Shown here in pieces: positions 60,110 through 64,000 of a stretch of DNA of 64,000 bases (positions within the stretch are counted from its first letter, which is position 1; every line of letters begins with the position of its first letter). The translations under genes and the position numbers were made by a program. The notes beneath the pieces were generated by a model that worked only from the letters and a program-made list of their open reading frames with translations, was not told where the DNA came from and did not search any database. This stretch comes from Nitrospira sp. (lineage in GTDB: Bacteria > Nitrospirota > Nitrospiria > Nitrospirales > Nitrospiraceae), in NCBI GenBank assembly GCA_036984305.1, contig BQWY01000001.1, forward strand, positions 4,051,501-4,115,500, written 5' to 3'.

Positions 60110-60844
60110 ATGAGTGATCCCTTCAGAGGAGGGGACCAGGGGACGACGATCCGAAGGGGAAACTCAGACGCCCATAGATCCATGTTTTTCAAATACATAT
60201 ATGCACCCATCCATACATCTGGGGTCTTGCTCCCGGATGCGTCCGTTCTGTTTCAGGCATGGACCCTACTGAATAGGCAGTTCTTTGAAGGTAAGCTGGC
60301 GCCGCTTGCCATACACTGGAGCACGCGTCTTACGGCGTCCCTAGGGGTTTTTGTTTGTAGCCGAAATGCCATTATGATTGCAACCGGCAAGGGCTTGAGC
60401 AGTCCTTCTCGATGTATTCGCCTATCACAGCCACTCTTTCACTCGTTGTGCCACGACCCTACAAAGGCCGCGCGCGAACTGCGGGCGACCCTCGCACACG
60501 AAATGATTCATCAGTGGCAATTCGACCGTTTACATCGTAGGCCGGATCATGGCCGAACATTTCGCACTATGATGGAGGCTATGAATCGAGAAGGGCTCCA
60601 CATATCGATCTACCACGCCTGTACGGAGGCGGTAGCGATGCACACACGATATTGTTGGGCCTGCATCCAGTGTGGTCAACGATACGAGCGGCAACGCCGG
60701 ACGATCAATCCTCGACGACACCGCTGCGGCAGATGTCGTGGAAGCCTGAAACTTATGTGCGACGAAGACCGGACGAACCGGTCATCCATCAACTCTTCCG
60801 ATGTCTTGCCAGCGCAACTCCCTCTACCTCTCCTATCTCGATAA
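60110..60844 (+). CDS. SprT-like zinc metalloprotease with C-terminal clamp-binding-like motif
   Basis: A 244-residue protein with a SprT-like domain. HEMIHQWQFD holds the HExxH zinc site (residues 130-134) and DHGRTF (145-150) the third His. A zinc ribbon follows: CWACIQCG and CGRCRG (Cys 182, 185, 188, 206, 209). The last residues are PAQLPLPLLSR; QLPLPL (236-241) closely resembles the bacterial beta-clamp-binding hexapeptide (QLSLPL in E. coli Hda). Eukaryotic SPRTN has the analogous order of SprT domain and PCNA-binding peptide. Start uncertain (60110 or 60182). Function: DNA-linked protease, inference. Confidence 0.8.
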   Translation: MSDPFRGGDQGTTIRRGNSDAHRSMFFKYIYAPIHTSGVLLPDASVLFQAWTLLNRQFFEGKLAPLAIHWSTRLTASLGVFVCSRNAIMIATGKGLSSPSRCIRLSQPLFHSLCHDPTKAARELRATLAHEMIHQWQFDRLHRRPDHGRTFRTMMEAMNREGLHISIYHACTEAVAMHTRYCWACIQCGQRYERQRRTINPRRHRCGRCRGSLKLMCDEDRTNRSSINSSDVLPAQLPLPLLSR

Positions 60845-60949
60845 GGTCGTAGTTGCGCGCCGCCATGCTGGAACTGTCATTGATTCGCGAGCATCCCCCG
60901 TCTATGATTCCCCATCTACTCCTGCACCGGGTTTAGGCACGGATCACCG

Positions 60950-61429
60950 ATGTCAAAGGTATTACCGAGAACCACTCTGTTGAATGTTCTGAGAAGCGCA
61001 AGAGAGGAAAGAAAGCGCATCGTGTTCACGAATGGGTGCTTCGATTTACTTCATGTCGGTCATGTCCGTTATCTGCAAGCAGCACGCGCCTTGGGGGATC
61101 TTCTGGTCGTAGGCCTGAATACCGATGCATCTATTCGCCGCCTCTCCAAAGGCGCCGATCGACCAATCGTACCGGAACATCAGCGAAGCGAAGTGCTGGC
61201 CGCCCTCGGTTGTGTCGACTATGTCACTCTGTTCGATGAACCCGACCCTCTCGAGTTGATCACCGCGCTCAAGCCCGATGTTCTGGTCAAAGGAGGAGAC
61301 TGGAAGCCTGATCAGATAGTCGGAAAGGATCTTATCCAGGCACGCGGAGGCCAGGTACTGGCTCTACCGCTGGTGCCCGATATCTCCACGAGTACGCTCA
61401 TCGACCGTATTCGATCACGTTCCTCCTGA
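60950..61429 (+). CDS. rfaE2: D-glycero-beta-D-manno-heptose 1-phosphate adenylyltransferase
   Basis: A 159-residue nucleotidyltransferase, equal to the C-terminal domain of HldE made as a separate gene. The N-terminal motif FTNGCFDLLHVGHVRYLQAA has the HxGH nucleotide-binding site, and LVVGLNTDASIRRLSKGADR follows, with IVPEHQRSEVLAALGCVDYV and VLVKGGDWKPDQIVG. It activates heptose 1-phosphate with ATP for LPS core synthesis, downstream of gmhA. It lies 4 bases from mfd. Confidence 0.94.
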   Translation: MSKVLPRTTLLNVLRSAREERKRIVFTNGCFDLLHVGHVRYLQAARALGDLLVVGLNTDASIRRLSKGADRPIVPEHQRSEVLAALGCVDYVTLFDEPDPLELITALKPDVLVKGGDWKPDQIVGKDLIQARGGQVLALPLVPDISTSTLIDRIRSRSS

Positions 61430-61433
61430 CCCA

Positions 61434-64000
61434 GTGTCGCACATCCATCCCTCCACCTACTGGCGTACGCTTTTCCAACCGATACGGGACGCGCTCCTGA
61501 ACGCGGGGGCCAGGGCCTGTGTGTCTGGGCTTATCGGATCCGCCGCATCCTTCGTGGTGACGATTCTCGCGCGAGATCTGTCGACGCTGTCGTCGCCGCG
61601 TTCCCTTCTGCTGGTGACAGGCACAGACGAGGCCGCCGAGGTACTTGAGGGTGACCTGCGTTTTTTTCATTCGTTACTCGGACATTCGGACGAGGTTGTG
61701 CAGTTCTTTCCCGCATGGGAAATGATCCCCTATGAGCCAACTGCTCCGCATGTCGACCTCGTAGCCCAGCGGATGAGGGCGCTGCATCACATGACCGAAA
61801 GGAAGCCGTGCATCCTCGTCACATCTGTGCGCGCCCTGGTACAGAAAATCATGCCACGGGCGCTCTTTCGCGAGGCATCCATACATCTTCGCGTGAACCA
61901 CGACCTGAGCCGCGAACAACTTCTGTCCGGTCTTCTGCGTCTGGGCTATCGACAAGCCTCCGTGGTTGAAATCCCAGGTGAATTCAGCGTTCGAGGTGGC
62001 ATTGTCGATATATACTCGACAGCCTATCTGTCCCCGTTGCGAATTGAATTCCTCGGTGACACGGTGGATGCCATCCGCACATTCGATCCAGCCACGCAAA
62101 CATCGTCGCAGCGCCGGCAGGATGCGTGGGTGCTTCCCGCGCGGGAGGCCATTCGCCCAGTTGGGCTCCCGGACGAACTATCCGCGCTGCCGGTCGACGC
62201 CGAATGGCAAGCTCCGTCCTGGTACGCGTCAATGGACTCGCTTCTCGACTACTTCGCCTCTCCACCAGTCTTTGTCCTTGATCAGCCTGCCATGCTGGCG
62301 GCCGAGGCAACAGCGTTCTGGACACGGGTGGAGGACGAATACCTGCGTCACCTCGACCATTCAGGAGATCATGTCTATCCAACGCCTGACCAGCACTTCG
62401 CATTATGGGAAGCCGTGTTGGCTCATGCGCACGCAAATGCTTGGCTTGCCCTGGAATCGGTCACTTCGCCCGAGGCAACGTGGACCCCCGTCATAGCATT
62501 TTCGGCCCAGACGCCTGAAGCGCTGGGTCTGAACTTACGAGGGACACCATTTACCGAAACCCTGTCCCTATTGGATCGATTGCGGTACGCGGGACCCGTC
62601 CTGATCGTAGCGCGGGCTCGCGCTCAGGTGGATCGACTCTTAGCACTTTTTGCCGAGCACGACCTCCCTGCCGCTCCATGGACGCCGGCGGCATGGTCCT
62701 TAGAGACTTCGGATCGGCACCCCTTTTACGTGATTCATGGGGACATGTCCTCTGGGTTCATTTGCCGGGACATGCCCTTTTGCGTCGTGACCGAGGAGGA
62801 AGTGTTTGCCAAAGGTACGCGCCACAAGCCGACGACCAAAAGCAAGGCGGCCTCGTTTCTCGCATCATTGGATGAGCTCGATCTCAACGATTACGTCGTG
62901 CACGTGCAATACGGGATTGGGAGATATCGCGGACTCAAGCGGCTCTCCGTCCAGGACAATGAAAACGATTATCTGATCCTCGAATATGCTCGCGGGGACA
63001 TGCTCTACGTCCCCTTGGATCGACTCAATCAAGTGCAGCGCTACGTCGGAGCCGAGGGCAGTCCCCCGCGTCTGGACAGACTGGGTGGAACCGGGTGGGA
63101 GAAAACGAAGGCCCGGGTCAAAAAGGATATCGAGGAGATGGCACACGAGTTGGTGGAGCTGTATGCCAGCCGGGAAGTCATTCAACGAGGAGCCTATAGC
63201 GGCGATCGCACGCTCCTCCATGAATTCGAGGCGGCGTTCGACTATGAGGAAACGCTGGACCAGCTGCGCGCGGTTGAAGATATTCAGGGGGATATGGCTT
63301 CCACGAAACCGATGGATCGACTCGTCTGCGGGGACGTAGGCTACGGGAAGACCGAGGTCGCTATGCGTGCGGCCTTTCTCGCCATCGAGCATAATCGGCA
63401 AGTGGCCGTGCTCGTTCCCACGACGCTATTGGCCCACCAGCATTACGACAATTTTTCTCAACGGTTCGCGCCATTCCCCACTCGGGTCGGACTCTTGTCA
63501 CGCTTTCAAAGCCCGAAGGAAACCAAGGCCGTCATACAAGACCTGGCGGCTGGAACCCTGGACATTGTAATCGGCACCCACCGGCTCCTCCAAAAGGACG
63601 TCACATTTAAGAATCTCGGGCTCGTGATCGTTGACGAGGAACAATGGTTCGGCGTGCGCCACAAAGAACGCCTCAAGCAGCTTCGGACTCAAGTCGACGT
63701 GCTGACGCTCACCGCCACGCCAATCCCACGCACGCTGCAACTCGCCATGGCCGGAGTTCGCGATCTCTCAGTCATTGAAACACCGCCGCCGGGCCGGCTG
63801 GCCATTCGCACGCAGGTCCTGCGAAGCAATGACACGGTTGTCCGCGACGCCATCGTCCGGGAACTCGACCGAGGCGGCCAAGTCTATTTTGTCCACAACC
63901 GGGTGGAGACGCTCCAGCGGATGGGGTCTTGGCTCCAGCAACTGATCCCTCAGGCCCGTGTCGTCATGGCTCACGGGCAGATGGACGGACGCCTGCTGGA
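61434..64000 (+). CDS. mfd: transcription-repair coupling factor, 3' end outside the window
   Basis: At least 855 codons, starting GTG 61434 and open to the right edge. The N-terminal UvrB-like module includes WEMIPYEPTAPHVDLVAQRM and VEIPGEFSVRGGIVDIYST. The RNA-polymerase-binding segment is NDYVVHVQYGIGRYRGLKRL, with LDELDL just before. The helicase core has KPMDRLVCGDVGYGKTEVAM (Walker A), VPTTLLAHQHYDNF, IVIGTHRLLQKDV, VDEEQWFGVRHKE (motif II) and TLTATPIPRTLQLAMAGVRD. Motif II shows W where R is usual (DEEQRFGV). The translation is open with no frameshift. It displaces stalled RNA polymerase and recruits UvrA. Confidence 0.95.
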   Translation, partial: MSHIHPSTYWRTLFQPIRDALLNAGARACVSGLIGSAASFVVTILARDLSTLSSPRSLLLVTGTDEAAEVLEGDLRFFHSLLGHSDEVVQFFPAWEMIPYEPTAPHVDLVAQRMRALHHMTERKPCILVTSVRALVQKIMPRALFREASIHLRVNHDLSREQLLSGLLRLGYRQASVVEIPGEFSVRGGIVDIYSTAYLSPLRIEFLGDTVDAIRTFDPATQTSSQRRQDAWVLPAREAIRPVGLPDELSALPVDAEWQAPSWYASMDSLLDYFASPPVFVLDQPAMLAAEATAFWTRVEDEYLRHLDHSGDHVYPTPDQHFALWEAVLAHAHANAWLALESVTSPEATWTPVIAFSAQTPEALGLNLRGTPFTETLSLLDRLRYAGPVLIVARARAQVDRLLALFAEHDLPAAPWTPAAWSLETSDRHPFYVIHGDMSSGFICRDMPFCVVTEEEVFAKGTRHKPTTKSKAASFLASLDELDLNDYVVHVQYGIGRYRGLKRLSVQDNENDYLILEYARGDMLYVPLDRLNQVQRYVGAEGSPPRLDRLGGTGWEKTKARVKKDIEEMAHELVELYASREVIQRGAYSGDRTLLHEFEAAFDYEETLDQLRAVEDIQGDMASTKPMDRLVCGDVGYGKTEVAMRAAFLAIEHNRQVAVLVPTTLLAHQHYDNFSQRFAPFPTRVGLLSRFQSPKETKAVIQDLAAGTLDIVIGTHRLLQKDVTFKNLGLVIVDEEQWFGVRHKERLKQLRTQVDVLTLTATPIPRTLQLAMAGVRDLSVIETPPPGRLAIRTQVLRSNDTVVRDAIVRELDRGGQVYFVHNRVETLQRMGSWLQQLIPQARVVMAHGQMDGRLL

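Overview
The window is a GC-rich bacterial chromosome segment with short intergenic gaps and many ATGA start/stop overlaps. The gene set points to a Gram-negative bacterium: two OmpL-like outer-membrane barrels, LPS heptose genes (gmhA, rfaE2), O-antigen-type export and modification genes, hemL, pyk and mfd. Small copper and c-type cytochrome proteins and the overall style fit Nitrospirota (Nitrospira-like). That assignment is an inference, because no rRNA or other marker gene is present.

Layout. 75-4241: ECF sigma factor, zinc-finger anti-sigma, cupredoxin, bacterial PH-domain membrane protein, monohaem cytochrome c and a secreted protein, all on + and closely packed; it looks like an envelope or redox regulon. 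4377-16561: housekeeping and enzyme genes (zinc alcohol dehydrogenase, M20 peptidase, OB-fold secreted protein, LemA/DUF2207 pair, lytic transglycosylase, methyltransferase, SDR, RecB-like nuclease, SET protein, beta-hydroxyacid dehydrogenase). 16655-20347: a decayed KdpE-like regulator and two divergent paralogous porins. 20357-24201: membrane metallopeptidases, a DUF1566 protein, an XRE/metallo-beta-lactamase fusion and a macro-domain protein. 24265-30086: a translationally coupled minus-strand operon, pyk - secreted protein - HAD phosphatase - M16 (active) - M16 (inactive). 30256-31225: a barnase-like ribonuclease and its barstar-like inhibitor. 32533-38640: hemL, a 0.34-kb element with terminal inverted repeats sitting on the hemL stop codon, then a surface polysaccharide cluster (GT2, NodB deacetylase, methyltransferase, Wzt-like ATPase).

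38641-47900 looks like a variable region. It holds a tRNA/tmRNA T-arm-like remnant, a small acidic-tailed protein, a nuclease, the last 39 codons of an integron-type integrase, and then a string of small, mostly monocistronic genes with weak signals (methyltransferase, TIGR02391, ester cyclase, tautomerase, NTF2-like, hydrolase, VOC, DUF5329, DUF202). Two RYYYAAC sites with attC-like reading-frame tails lie in this string. A decayed chromosomal integron is the best single explanation but is not proven.

48283-56203: a TPR lipoprotein, small membrane and YbjQ proteins, a frameshifted membrane gene, an SGNH hydrolase, an orphan CARF/TIGR02710-type gene in an operon with a thioesterase and a 37-residue membrane protein, NfeD/SPFH, gmhA and a conserved partner gene. 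56252-59946: two same-length (561 aa) paralogous lipoproteins with seven-fold propeller-like repeats. 60110-64000: a SprT-like protease ending in a probable beta-clamp-binding peptide, rfaE2 and a 3'-truncated mfd.

Most notable: the SprT-like protein with a C-terminal QLPLPL, which parallels the clamp-binding design of eukaryotic SPRTN; the CARF-type gene without a visible CRISPR locus; the barnase/barstar pair; and the integron and inverted-repeat remnants.
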